DNA from: Mogibacterium diversum_A
GTDB lineage: Bacteria; Bacillota; Clostridia; Peptostreptococcales; Anaerovoracaceae
DNA length: 42,128 nucleotides
Assembly (NCBI RefSeq): GCF_938028775.1
Contig: NZ_CALIZG010000016.1
Coordinates: 1-42,128, forward strand
Direction of reading: 5' to 3'
In this document: one piece after another, positions 1-7,772 of the stretch
Numbering within the stretch: the first letter of the stretch is position 1
Layout of the letters: each line of letters starts with the position of its first letter
Position numbers and translations under genes: made by a program
Notes under the pieces: model-generated
Database searches by the model: none
Told to the model about the DNA's origin: nothing
Seen by the model: the letters and a program-made list of their open reading frames with translations, nothing else

Positions 1-51
1 TGTACCGATGTTGATATGTGGCTTGGTTCTCTCATACTTCTGCTTTGCCAT
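1..51 (-). CDS. tuf: Elongation factor Tu, 5' end only (gene continues past the left edge)
   Basis: Only the first 17 codons are in the window, reading MAKQKYERTKPHINIGT, which is the conserved N-terminus of bacterial EF-Tu just before the G1 loop. EF-Tu is the cytosolic GTPase that delivers aminoacyl-tRNA to the ribosome. The start is fixed by a strong AAGGAGG site 5 bases upstream. A tRNA-Thr gene lies 38 bases upstream on the same strand, and one promoter precedes both, so they are probably cotranscribed. The same tRNA-Thr/tuf neighbourhood is known from tufB loci in other bacteria. Nothing can be said about the rest of the protein. Confidence 0.9.
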   Translation of the reverse strand, partial: MAKQKYERTKPHINIGT

Positions 52-89
52 GATATCCTCCTTAGAATTGTGATTAAATTTAAAATAAT

Positions 90-166
<77 letters not shown>

Positions 167-178
167 GCGTATACAAGA

Positions 179-207
179 ATAGTACACGAAATAATACATG
201 CTGTCAA
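179..207 (-). promoter_or_regulatory. Sigma-A-type promoter for tRNA-Thr and tuf
   Basis: On the minus strand, TTGACA (202-207) is separated by 17 bases from TACTAT (179-184). The predicted start is about 6 bases before the tRNA 5' end, as expected for a stable RNA promoter. The consensus -35 box and ideal spacing make this the best promoter in the window. Confidence 0.7.
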
Positions 208-339
208 TATTGCCTGAATTATGACAGATCAGCATCTTTTGACGCTTATATTTTATACTATATCACCAACACAAAATATTACTATTTTAATTAGATTAGC
301 TGACACACTAAGACTATCACACCAGTTGAGTCTCCCTAT

Positions 340-1089
340 TTAAAGTGCCTCTATTATCGTTAATGCTACATTTAGTTTATCTAGTCCGTGATTTGCTTCA
401 GACAGTTCTCCTACACTATAGCTTTCATCTGATATAACGTCACCTGCACACAAGAAGCTGTACAACTTCCAATTATGGAAGTCGCACACAGACTGCACCC
501 CGGCAACCTCCATTTCAACAGCAATGCACCCTTCTTGCTTTCTGGCATCTACTAATGCTTTTGTTTCTCTATACATCGAATCAGTTGTCCATATAGCACC
601 TTCGGTATATGGGATATTTGCTTTACAAAAGATATCAGAAACAACTCCTGAGCACTTAACTTCTATATAATCTCCTGCTGGACAGTAGTAGAAAGAAAGG
701 CCTTCACCCCTATATGCCTTGCTTGGTACTATGTATTTACCATCAGTTTGCTCAAAATCAAGTGTCCCTGCTGAGCCAAACATAACAAATTTTTCTGCAC
801 CTGTTATCCAATTTGCTTCTATTAACTGATGTGATGCTATCGCTGAACCCATCGAGGACTGGTAAAATGCAATTCGTTTTTTGTCGTATTCAAACACATA
901 TATAGGGGTGTTTATGTTGCAGGCAATGAGCTGTCCACACTTTACACATTCAAACTTATTTAATATATAGTCATGGATTTCAAATGATAGAACAGGAATG
1001 CAGATGTCTGCAAAATCACCTCTTGGTCCATAAAATGATTCAGGTGTGAATATCGCCTCGTTGGACGCATCGTAAAAATCTGCTTTCAT
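340..1089 (-). CDS. Nucleoside phosphorylase family protein (PNP/UDP fold)
   Basis: This 249-residue cytosolic protein belongs to the nucleoside phosphorylase / MTA-SAH nucleosidase superfamily, which cleaves the glycosidic bond of nucleosides. It shows the phosphate/ribose-site GSAG turn (about residues 105-108), the ribose-binding VEMEVAGV segment (about 191-198) and the purine-site aspartate in CAGDV (about 217). I chose the ATG at 1089 because AGGTGA lies 7 bases upstream; an in-frame GTG at 1098 has no such site. It is the last gene of the ArsS operon, and its ribosome site overlaps the stop of the preceding gene. Family knowledge: ArsS makes an adenosine adduct. Inference: this enzyme could remove adenine from that adduct. 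Ordinary purine or uridine salvage is the alternative. Confidence 0.85.
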   Translation of the reverse strand: MKADFYDASNEAIFTPESFYGPRGDFADICIPVLSFEIHDYILNKFECVKCGQLIACNINTPIYVFEYDKKRIAFYQSSMGSAIASHQLIEANWITGAEKFVMFGSAGTLDFEQTDGKYIVPSKAYRGEGLSFYYCPAGDYIEVKCSGVVSDIFCKANIPYTEGAIWTTDSMYRETKALVDARKQEGCIAVEMEVAGVQSVCDFHNWKLYSFLCAGDVISDESYSVGELSEANHGLDKLNVALTIIEAL

Positions 1090-1098
1090 GACAGTCAC

Positions 1099-1527
1099 CT
1101 ATGCTAGTTCTTCAAGCATTTTAATAGCATCATCAACTAGCGAAGGACAGAAACTGAATAACAACCCTTCATCAAGTATCTTCGTTAGCCCTTCTTGTGT
1201 GCCAATATTGTTTCCAAGCAGTTCTTCACAGCGAACCTTACCATATTTTTCATTCCATAGAGCAAGAAATTCTGCTCTTTTCTCGTTCATTTCACCTTTT
1301 CTTTCATTATCGTCAGGTCCATTATGGCCATATTTTAGCCCTAGCACAATCATTGCCCCCATTACTGCACCACATGTTTCACCAACACCAAGTCCTCCAC
1401 CAAATGCCGCAGCAATTCGATTTGCCTCCTCTTTGGAGACACCTATCTTATTTGCAAAATGTTCCACAACAATCTGTCCGCAATCCTGACCTCTGCCAAA
1501 CAGTTCAGCTATATTCCCCTTATCCAT
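1099..1527 (-). CDS. C_GCAxxG_C_C family putative redox protein
   Basis: This 142-residue protein matches the family named for its C...GCAxxG...C...C pattern. Visible are C16 (DCGQ), the AFGGGLGVGETCGAVMG segment (about 41-57) with C52, and later cysteines in VRCEELLG and FCPSL. The family is thought to be redox active or metal binding; no enzymatic role is established. The longer open frame begins inside arsS, but the true start is the ATG at 1527, because AAGGAGGG sits 7 bases upstream and overlaps the arsS stop. It lies between arsS and the phosphorylase gene and is probably translationally coupled to arsS. A thiol-relay role for the radical SAM product is conceivable but is only inference. 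Confidence 0.8.
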   Translation of the reverse strand: MDKGNIAELFGRGQDCGQIVVEHFANKIGVSKEEANRIAAAFGGGLGVGETCGAVMGAMIVLGLKYGHNGPDDNERKGEMNEKRAEFLALWNEKYGKVRCEELLGNNIGTQEGLTKILDEGLLFSFCPSLVDDAIKMLEELA

Positions 1528-1540
1528 CTTATCGCCCTCC

Positions 1541-2512
1541 TTACTCTGTCGTACCACCGCAACTAGAACCAGATCCTGCTGTACATGCATAGCAATGTTT
1601 GTCAAAGCATATATTTCTAACTTCATAGTCTGAGTCTGCAATATCGAAAATCGTCTGCTTTGTAGATATCTCTATCCCTTCTGCTTGGTTGAAGTCACAA
1701 TCATAAACTTTGCCATCCCAGCCTACTGAAATCTGATATCTACACATCATATTCTCTAGTGTTTCAGGATTAAACGCATCGTACAGTTTATACATATATC
1801 CTTCAAAATTACCCGATTGAACGAGAAATTTTCCAAATCTTCCGATAGGATTGTTAGTTATACAAAACAGATTATTGAACGATATCCCGTATTCTCTTCC
1901 CAGCTTTTCCTTATATTCTGTCTCCATAGCTTGCTGATTAGGAGGAAAGAATGCACCGCTCGGGTTATACACCATATTGAGAACGAGATCTGAATCTGTA
2001 CCATACCCAAGCGCGTTTAGCTTCTTAAGCATCTCAATGGAACCTTCAAAAACAGAGTCTCCACGTTGTTTATTTGTCTTCTTAGCTTTGTAATGCGGAA
2101 GCGAAACCACAAGTTCCACCTTGTTGCGTGCATAAAACTCAGGTAAGTCCTCATAGCCTTCTTCAAGCATGATAACCATGTTGGATCTAACGATTACATG
2201 ATTGCTGATGCGGCAACATTCTTCAACAAACCATCTAAAATTAGGGTTCATTTCAGGGGCACCACCAGTGATATCAATCGTGTCAAATCCCCATTTATTA
2301 TAAGTTTTGAGACAGGCATCCATAACTTCTTTGCTCATAATCTCAGTGCGGCTTGGACCAGCCTCAACGTGACAGTGCTTACATGCAAGATTGCATAATC
2401 TGCCAACGTTAATCTGAAGCACTTTCATATCATCCGTTTTTTGCACCTTTGGATCTTCAATATTTGCTTGAAAATCTGGCACATTATCTAGTTCTTTAAA
2501 TCTATCTTTCAT
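1541..2512 (-). CDS. arsS: ArsS-type radical SAM enzyme (arsenosugar biosynthesis family)
   Basis: This radical SAM protein of 323 residues has the cluster motif CNLACKHC (C40, C44, C47), which binds the SAM-ligated [4Fe-4S] cluster. A glycine-rich ITGGAPEM segment follows. The cysteine-rich C-terminal extension (CDFN, CFDKHCYACTAG, SCGG) is typical of the ArsS / rSAM-Cys-rich family. Characterised ArsS joins the 5'-deoxyadenosyl group of SAM to dimethylarsenite to give a dimethylarsinoyl adenosine. I chose the ATG at 2512. GGAG lies 12 bases upstream, longer than ideal. The frame extends to a GTG at 2548, but that codon lies inside a hairpin and lacks a ribosome site. No ArsM methyltransferase is present in the window, so the substrate could be arsenic supplied in methylated form, or another nucleophile. 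Confidence 0.85.
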   Translation of the reverse strand: MKDRFKELDNVPDFQANIEDPKVQKTDDMKVLQINVGRLCNLACKHCHVEAGPSRTEIMSKEVMDACLKTYNKWGFDTIDITGGAPEMNPNFRWFVEECCRISNHVIVRSNMVIMLEEGYEDLPEFYARNKVELVVSLPHYKAKKTNKQRGDSVFEGSIEMLKKLNALGYGTDSDLVLNMVYNPSGAFFPPNQQAMETEYKEKLGREYGISFNNLFCITNNPIGRFGKFLVQSGNFEGYMYKLYDAFNPETLENMMCRYQISVGWDGKVYDCDFNQAEGIEISTKQTIFDIADSDYEVRNICFDKHCYACTAGSGSSCGGTTE

Positions 2513-2536
2513 ACCTATATATTTCTCCAAGAGCAT

Positions 2537-2560
2537 GAGCTGCAACACATGTTGCAGCTC
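2537..2560 (-). other. Perfect intercistronic hairpin between the AhpD-like gene and arsS
   Basis: GAGCTGCAAC and GTTGCAGCTC form a 10-bp perfect stem with a 4-base loop, 19 bases after the stop of the AhpD-like gene. No T-run follows on the minus strand, so it is not a standard terminator. It may be an RNA processing, stability or partial-attenuation element. Confidence 0.55.
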
Positions 2561-2579
2561 ATATCAGTAACTGAGTTGC

Positions 2580-2915
2580 CTATTTCTGCTCTAGCTTTCC
2601 AACAACGTTTTTCATCTGCACGCCGTGAACCAATGTAATTCCAGCTTTCATAGCTGCTGCAACATGAACAGCCTCTGTCATTTCTTCTTCATCTACACCC
2701 ATCTCAAGAAGTGTCTGTGTGTAAGAATCAATGCAGTACGGACACATCTCAGAATGCGCAACTGCAAGTGCTATAAGCGCCTTTTCCCTTGCAGTAAGTG
2801 CACCTTCCGCCATTACTGGTCCATAGTATTTAAGAAATGCATCCCATAGTTCTGGTGCTTCTTCACCAATTGTAGGGAATTTTGCCAAATCATCAGGATT
2901 ATAATAAGTATTCAT
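2580..2915 (-). CDS. AhpD-like (carboxymuconolactone decarboxylase fold) protein, ArsS-associated
   Basis: This 111-residue protein has the AhpD-type CxxC motif CPYC (C58, C61) on the helix AHSEMCPYCIDSYT. The family includes alkylhydroperoxidase D, which reduces peroxides or disulfides. The histidine that usually follows the second cysteine by four is a tyrosine (Y65) here. As I recall, a subgroup of this family is annotated as the peroxidase-like partner of arsenosugar biosynthesis, and the arsS neighbour fits. The start has a textbook AAGGAGGG site 6 bases upstream. Hairpins sit on both sides of the gene. A possible role is thiol or arsenical redox chemistry for the ArsS reaction; this is inferred from context. 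Confidence 0.8.
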   Translation of the reverse strand: MNTYYNPDDLAKFPTIGEEAPELWDAFLKYYGPVMAEGALTAREKALIALAVAHSEMCPYCIDSYTQTLLEMGVDEEEMTEAVHVAAAMKAGITLVHGVQMKNVVGKLEQK

Positions 2916-2928
2916 TTTGCCCTCCTTT

Positions 2929-2945
2929 GCGCATAAGTGATGCGC
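2929..2945 (-). other. Small hairpin just before the AhpD-like gene's ribosome site
   Basis: GCGCAT and ATGCGC form a 6-bp perfect stem with a 5-base loop. It lies immediately upstream of the AAGGAGGG at 2921-2928 and 9 bases after the preceding stop codon. It has no T-run. It may shape translation or mRNA ends of the AhpD-like cistron. Confidence 0.4.
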
Positions 2946-2954
2946 TAATTACTA

Positions 2955-3677
2955 TTACTTTTCTTTATTTTTCTCTATGTATACCTGCCTGATGAGGAAA
3001 ATTATTCCCGACACACCAAACAGGATAAACAGACCTGTTACAAGTAGCTTTGCCCCTCCAGTAAGCATTCCTCCAACGTATGAATATATTATCGTCGCTG
3101 GCAACTGCCCTAGGCCTGTTGCTACTATGAACTCTATAAAAGAAATAGACGTCAAACCCGCAGCATAGCTTACGATATCAAAGCTTATAAAAGGCAGCAA
3201 CCTGGCAATCAAAATGCTCATTCTTCCGTGCCTCTGAAAGAACTCGTCAATCTGTTCTAGCCCTCTTTTGCTAGTAAGTTTCTCAACTGTGTCACGTCCC
3301 AGTATTCTAGCTATGTAAAAGCATAGCGTAGCCCCCACCATAGCACTTGTCCACGAAAGAATTGCACCTTTCACCCAGCCAAATAGATTTGCATTTGCAA
3401 AAGTAATCAGAAATGAAGGTAGTGGTGCTGCGATAGACTGCAGTATCATGAGAAGGAACGATATAACTGCGGCGTAAGGACCATATGATTTAACGAAATC
3501 CTTCACAACCATAAAATCCCCACTCTTGAACATTTCAAACACTCTATTAATAGTGTTGTGGATACTTGGAACGGCTATGTAGCATATTATACATAGCAAT
3601 AGTATAATCAGCAAAACCGCCTTTTTTATTATGTTTTTTCGCTTCTCACTCTCAGTTTCATGTTTTTCTATATTCAT
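2955..3677 (-). CDS. TVP38/TMEM64 (DedA-like) membrane protein
   Basis: This 240-residue integral membrane protein has a short charged N-terminus and a first hydrophobic helix at about 20-37. The conserved SNARE-associated/TVP38 core covers about 65-205, including the re-entrant motif ARLLPFISFDIVSYAAG (about 158-174). A final helix lies at about 210-230. Family members are membrane proteins linked to lipid or ion handling, and TVP38 genes commonly accompany ArsS-type clusters. The start is the ATG at 3677, one base after the upstream stop, with GAGG 6 bases before it; an upstream TTG in the same frame is less likely. A second TVP38 domain is fused to a redox module two genes upstream (6084-7772). 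Confidence 0.85.
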   Translation of the reverse strand: MNIEKHETESEKRKNIIKKAVLLIILLLCIICYIAVPSIHNTINRVFEMFKSGDFMVVKDFVKSYGPYAAVISFLLMILQSIAAPLPSFLITFANANLFGWVKGAILSWTSAMVGATLCFYIARILGRDTVEKLTSKRGLEQIDEFFQRHGRMSILIARLLPFISFDIVSYAAGLTSISFIEFIVATGLGQLPATIIYSYVGGMLTGGAKLLVTGLFILFGVSGIIFLIRQVYIEKNKEK

Positions 3678-3678
3678 G

Positions 3679-4731
3679 TTATGCCTCAATTAACTCTTCA
3701 ATTCTATCCAAAAACTCTGGATCGATGTACTGTTCCAGCTTCCGCGCTGTACTTTCATTAGTAATATCTCTACCCGGCTGTCTGTATTCTACCCATGCCA
3801 TAGCACACCATGTCACACCCCTGAGACACGTTATAGGTACAAAATCGTGAGTTCTTTCCTTTAATTCAGCTGTGTTGTACCTGCCTGCAACTGCATATAT
3901 ATACTCGTCTATATAATAATCTATTTCCTGTGGCGTAAAAATTGTGTCAGTTTTCCAAAAAGTAGTAGTCGGCGCAAGAAAGTGACCGAGGTCCTGAGCT
4001 GGGTCACCGAACAAAGGCTTTTCCCAGTCAATAAGGTAACTCTGTTCTCCAGGTCCATTGATTAGGAAGTTTGTGGAGTTCAATTCTGTGTTTATAATGC
4101 AGTTATACGGAGCCACCCCAGTTCTTCTGTCGAATCTCTTCCAGCCGTAGTCGAGTAGCTTTCTGATTTTTTGTTTAATCATGATATCAGCCTGCTCATA
4201 ATCAAAGAACTTAGCAACCATCTGCTCACACTCTTCAAGAATAGCTTTGAGAGGTTCTCTCGGAGCCAGTAGCGTTGTGCCACTTATGCTTACGGTCTCC
4301 CCACCTTTATTCTGAGGTTCTATATTAACGCTGTGGATGTCCGCTAAAACAGCTAGCGCCTTATCCATCTCTTTCTCATATATCAGCGAGTGTCCAGGCA
4401 GATATTCCATTACAAGTACGCCATTATTTATAAATTGCTTTGTATCATCAACATAATAAACAGCAGGTGTTCTACCCGAGCGTTCAAGCAATTCTAGTGC
4501 CCGATATTCATAGGTTATCTGATTCTCTAAATGCATCTGGGACCCGCAATTCACCCTAAGAACAAGTTTCTTGCCCGTTATAGGATGAGCAAATATATAG
4601 TTGATATTGTACTCTCCTTGGGCCAAAAGGGTGTATTCCTCGGTTACTTCATCAGGGAGTCCAAGAGCCTCTCTATATGGTTTCGAGGCAGCTATTCGCT
4701 TTAGTCCACTTTCGATTGTTGATTTGCTCAT
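3679..4731 (-). CDS. APH/choline-kinase fold phosphotransferase with altered catalytic loop
   Basis: This 350-residue protein has the aminoglycoside phosphotransferase fold. VLRVNCGS (about 57-64) and VMEYLPG (about 107-113) mark the N-lobe and hinge, and LIDWEKPLFGDPAQDLGHFL (about 233-252) carries the metal-binding aspartate D235. The usual H-N-D-x-N-x-x-N catalytic loop reads NTELNSTN (about 214-221). Histidine is replaced by asparagine, and the general-base aspartate by glutamate (E216), while the terminal asparagine is kept. Family members phosphorylate hydroxyls of small molecules such as sugars or choline. The start abuts the preceding TAA directly, with AAGGA 11 bases upstream. Its place between the glycosyltransferase and TVP38 genes suggests it phosphorylates a sugar or alcohol intermediate of this pathway, not an antibiotic. 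The substrate is unknown. Confidence 0.75.
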   Translation of the reverse strand: MSKSTIESGLKRIAASKPYREALGLPDEVTEEYTLLAQGEYNINYIFAHPITGKKLVLRVNCGSQMHLENQITYEYRALELLERSGRTPAVYYVDDTKQFINNGVLVMEYLPGHSLIYEKEMDKALAVLADIHSVNIEPQNKGGETVSISGTTLLAPREPLKAILEECEQMVAKFFDYEQADIMIKQKIRKLLDYGWKRFDRRTGVAPYNCIINTELNSTNFLINGPGEQSYLIDWEKPLFGDPAQDLGHFLAPTTTFWKTDTIFTPQEIDYYIDEYIYAVAGRYNTAELKERTHDFVPITCLRGVTWCAMAWVEYRQPGRDITNESTARKLEQYIDPEFLDRIEELIEA

Positions 4732-6087
4732 TTATCTAATATCCTTGTACTCTTTAGCAATTTGATACGGATCTATCCCCATCCTGTATTTTCTTCGCAA
4801 AAGCCACATCTTGAACATGAGTCGTAGCTTTTTCATATTTCCTTTCGGGTACCGTCTATCAGAGGTGCAAATTCTACCTCTTGTAGCACCTATTCTTATC
4901 CCCATTTCCCTAAGTGTCAGCGAAAGCTGGTAGTCCTCCATAATGGGAATTTCTGGAAATCCACCGGCTTTTTCAAACAATTCTCGTGTCATAAATATGC
5001 CTTGATCACCGAATGGTATCTGTCTACGAAATGCTCTGTCATTTGAAATGGCTGCGTTGATTTTCATCAGCAGATTATCTGATTGAAACTCTATGCCGAA
5101 ACACCCTGCATTGTGGGTTTTCATAACCTCTCTTATTTCATGTATTGGCTTGTTAGGTAGCTCACTGTCAGCGTGCATGAAGAACAGCACCTCGCCGCTA
5201 GCTGCCCTTGCACCTGCATTTAGCTGAAGAGCTCTTCCCTTATCACTTTTTACAATACGATATCTATCAGGAATATGAGCCAATGTAGAGTCCGTGCTAC
5301 CGCCATCTACTATGACAATCTCAGCATCATCACAGATGTCATCAAGCTGCTTTATAAGCTTGTCAATTCGCCTTTCCTCATTGTAAGTCGGAACAATTAC
5401 AGAAACCCGCAGTACCTTTGTAACGAATTTCCCTACTTCACTTTCCATAAGATGGTGTTGATGTCGAATATGCTCCCTATAATACAAAATATCATCTTTT
5501 GTATCCAAATCACGATGTTCCGCCACTAAAGTAACGTGAATATTGTTATCCGCAGCGATGTGCAAGAGTTCATCAAGCACCTTGCCGTGCCCATACGATG
5601 ATTGAGCAAATAACTCCGGTTTAATGTCATTCATGCCTATAAGGTAGTAGCCACCATCCTGTGAAGGGCCAATGACGGTATCACATGATTGTAGCTGCGA
5701 AAATGCATCCGTTATATCTGACGATTTAACCTCAGGTATGTCCGATCCCATGAGCAAGACTGACTTGTAACCAATATCGAAAACATCGCTGAGACCATTT
5801 TTCATTCGTGTCCCTATGTCATCACCACGCTGAACAATAAAATTTGTCTCTTTACATAGCTCTGCAAGCAAATTACTGTCCCCAGAAGGCTCATAACAAA
5901 CGAATATATCCACATCTACTTCTCGAAGCATTTCCAACGAATCCTTTATACAGCATTCTTGAAGTTCTGCACACTCACTTGGGCTTAAATAAGGCATCAT
6001 TCGCGTCTTTACTTTGCCAGGCTCTGGAATTCGAGTGAACAATATTACAGCTCTATCTGATTTTATGTTGTCTAGTTTTTGCTTCAT
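4732..6087 (-). CDS. Fused DUF2064 transferase 1 and family-2 glycosyltransferase (rSAM/selenodomain-associated)
   Basis: This 451-residue fusion has two nucleotide-sugar enzyme domains. Residues about 10-205 resemble rSAM/selenodomain-associated transferase 1 (DUF2064, CofC-like): FTRIPEPGKVKTRM, GSDIP (114-118) and GPSQDGGYYLIG (140-151). Residues about 226-451 are a GT-A glycosyltransferase resembling transferase 2: VIVPTYNEE (230-238), VDGGSTDST (260-268), and FFMHAD with the DxD-like acidic pair. In many genomes the two are separate adjacent genes, so the fusion supports a shared reaction sequence. The ATG overlaps the upstream stop as ATGA, indicating tight coupling. The likely role is activation of a sugar or phosphate compound and its transfer; the acceptor is unknown. 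Confidence 0.85.
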   Translation of the reverse strand: MKQKLDNIKSDRAVILFTRIPEPGKVKTRMMPYLSPSECAELQECCIKDSLEMLREVDVDIFVCYEPSGDSNLLAELCKETNFIVQRGDDIGTRMKNGLSDVFDIGYKSVLLMGSDIPEVKSSDITDAFSQLQSCDTVIGPSQDGGYYLIGMNDIKPELFAQSSYGHGKVLDELLHIAADNNIHVTLVAEHRDLDTKDDILYYREHIRHQHHLMESEVGKFVTKVLRVSVIVPTYNEERRIDKLIKQLDDICDDAEIVIVDGGSTDSTLAHIPDRYRIVKSDKGRALQLNAGARAASGEVLFFMHADSELPNKPIHEIREVMKTHNAGCFGIEFQSDNLLMKINAAISNDRAFRRQIPFGDQGIFMTRELFEKAGGFPEIPIMEDYQLSLTLREMGIRIGATRGRICTSDRRYPKGNMKKLRLMFKMWLLRRKYRMGIDPYQIAKEYKDIR

Positions 6088-7772
6088 TTGAATTTCGTAA
6101 ACACCCTGTTAAAATATGATTTCTTTGTGTCTGGACTTTCACACGTTCCAAGAATTTCTGGAAGAACATGCTTTACATCTTTATGCCCATCACGAGTGAT
6201 TTTACCTGCACAGGTTGCGCAATATACCCATATGCCATCCTCAAGCTTGTTGGTCATATTCTTTGCAAGCTCAGGTTCACAGGCTCCTGCACTTCCTCCC
6301 AGTCCACAGCACTGCACTCCATCAATCTTCTCAAAAGGCTTCTTTGCAAATTTCTCTTCAATCTGAGATAAAAGCACTCCCTTATTTCTATCTGGGCATG
6401 GCATAAACATCTTTTTGCCACCCTCGACTTCTGCTCCAATGCCGAGTTCAGCCAGCTTATCATAGATGCTCACAACCTTGGCTTCTAGCTTGCCTCCCAG
6501 AAAGTCATAACAGTTTGGACAGGCTGTAACAAGCTCGCTTATGCCTAATTCTCTCAACCTATTATCTATATCACTTATTATTCTTTGCTCATCTTCAGCA
6601 AGCCCGAGCTCTGCTACTGGTTTCCCGCAACAATCATAAATGACGCCTATATTTACTTCTTTAAGAAGTGCGACAACATGCTTCGTGGTTTTAGGATACA
6701 TAGATACAAAATTGCATCCAGGGAAGAAGGCCGCGTGCCCATTTCCAGCATGTCTGTAATTTTTAAATATATACTTCCTCTTTTCAAGCAGCATGCCCTT
6801 ATATCTTTTGCTAATCTGCTCCTCGCCTGCCAGATCATCGATCGCACTCTGCCTAAAACGCAATACGACTTCTCGTCCGTCAATTTTCATCGGACATACC
6901 GCCGTGCATTCACCGCATAGAAAGCAGTGATATGCTAGATCATTAAGCTTATCACTATCACCAATATCTATTCTATGTTTTGCAAGAAACTTGCAGCTAT
7001 TTTGACACTTATGACAATGGATGCACCTTGTCAAATCTAGAGAAAAATCTTTGTCAGCTCCTATATACGGTGCTTTCCCCGAGCCTCTGTCACTGTCCCC
7101 AGTCTCTTTGACTACATATTTTTTCTTTAACCACATAGAAATGCCGATTACCACAACTGCAAGAGCAATGGATATGGCGAAGTACACCCATCTATTTCCA
7201 CTGGTCTCTGTGAAACCAGAGAATCCCACCGTATACATCGCAGTCCCCGGCAAAATAAAAATTAGAGTACCTATAGAGTATGATGCAAATGAAATATCCG
7301 TTATACCATATGCAAAATTCTGCAGGTTGTACGGAAAAATCGGTACTAGCCTGGTAATCATCAAAACGAAGAATTCATTTTGCCCTGACTCATCGAACAG
7401 CCACTTTTTTAAATACTTATTTTTTTGAACGGTCGGTTTGATGCTGTCCTTTAAAAAATATCTTCCTGTCAAGAAAGCAAGCATAGCACCAAGTGTAGTC
7501 GCTATTACGCAGCAAATTGTTCCAAGTATAGGGCCAAAGAGAACACTCGCTGCTATTGCAAATGTTACTCCAGGAAGAGCAAAAACCACGCAGCTAATTA
7601 TGGTTACAATTATGTAGATTAATATTGCGAGCATAAGGTTTTCTTCAACGAGCTTTTTTAGAAAGCTCAGCCCCTTATCTCCACCTAACCATTCAGATAT
7701 GCCAAAGAAGTGATTTATAAGCACAATTAATACAACTATCCCGACAAATACCCACAGCTTTTTATTTTTCAT
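6084..7772 (-). CDS. TVP38/TMEM64 membrane domain fused to 4Fe-4S / CCG-domain reductase
   Basis: This 562-residue fusion begins with a TVP38 membrane domain (helices from about 5-20 through 195-214, motif TRLVPIFPYNLQNFAYGI at about 140-157). A cytosolic linker leads to a ferredoxin-type module with two cluster motifs (C250, C253, C256, C260 and C283, C286, C289, C293). Two CCG-type domains like those of GlpC/HdrD/LldE follow (PGC at 353, CCG at 381-383, CPNC at 418-421, then another CPD, CCGLGG and CATC set). CCG domains bind clusters used in thiol/disulfide or quinone-linked reduction. The start lies within the last 11 bases of the upstream gene, with AAGG 9 bases before it. It likely anchors electron transfer at the membrane for the ArsS pathway; donor and acceptor are not visible. 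Confidence 0.85.
   Translation of the reverse strand: MKNKKLWVFVGIVVLIVLINHFFGISEWLGGDKGLSFLKKLVEENLMLAILIYIIVTIISCVVFALPGVTFAIAASVLFGPILGTICCVIATTLGAMLAFLTGRYFLKDSIKPTVQKNKYLKKWLFDESGQNEFFVLMITRLVPIFPYNLQNFAYGITDISFASYSIGTLIFILPGTAMYTVGFSGFTETSGNRWVYFAISIALAVVVIGISMWLKKKYVVKETGDSDRGSGKAPYIGADKDFSLDLTRCIHCHKCQNSCKFLAKHRIDIGDSDKLNDLAYHCFLCGECTAVCPMKIDGREVVLRFRQSAIDDLAGEEQISKRYKGMLLEKRKYIFKNYRHAGNGHAAFFPGCNFVSMYPKTTKHVVALLKEVNIGVIYDCCGKPVAELGLAEDEQRIISDIDNRLRELGISELVTACPNCYDFLGGKLEAKVVSIYDKLAELGIGAEVEGGKKMFMPCPDRNKGVLLSQIEEKFAKKPFEKIDGVQCCGLGGSAGACEPELAKNMTNKLEDGIWVYCATCAGKITRDGHKDVKHVLPEILGTCESPDTKKSYFNRVFTKFK

Noticed and set aside
1528..1641. N-terminal extension of the GCAxxG protein
   Set aside because: The extension overlaps the end of arsS, and the family-like N-terminus with an ideal ribosome site starts at 1527.
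1541..2512. Selenocysteine codon in the ArsS-type protein
   Set aside because: No in-frame TGA occurs; the C-terminal motif is written with cysteines.
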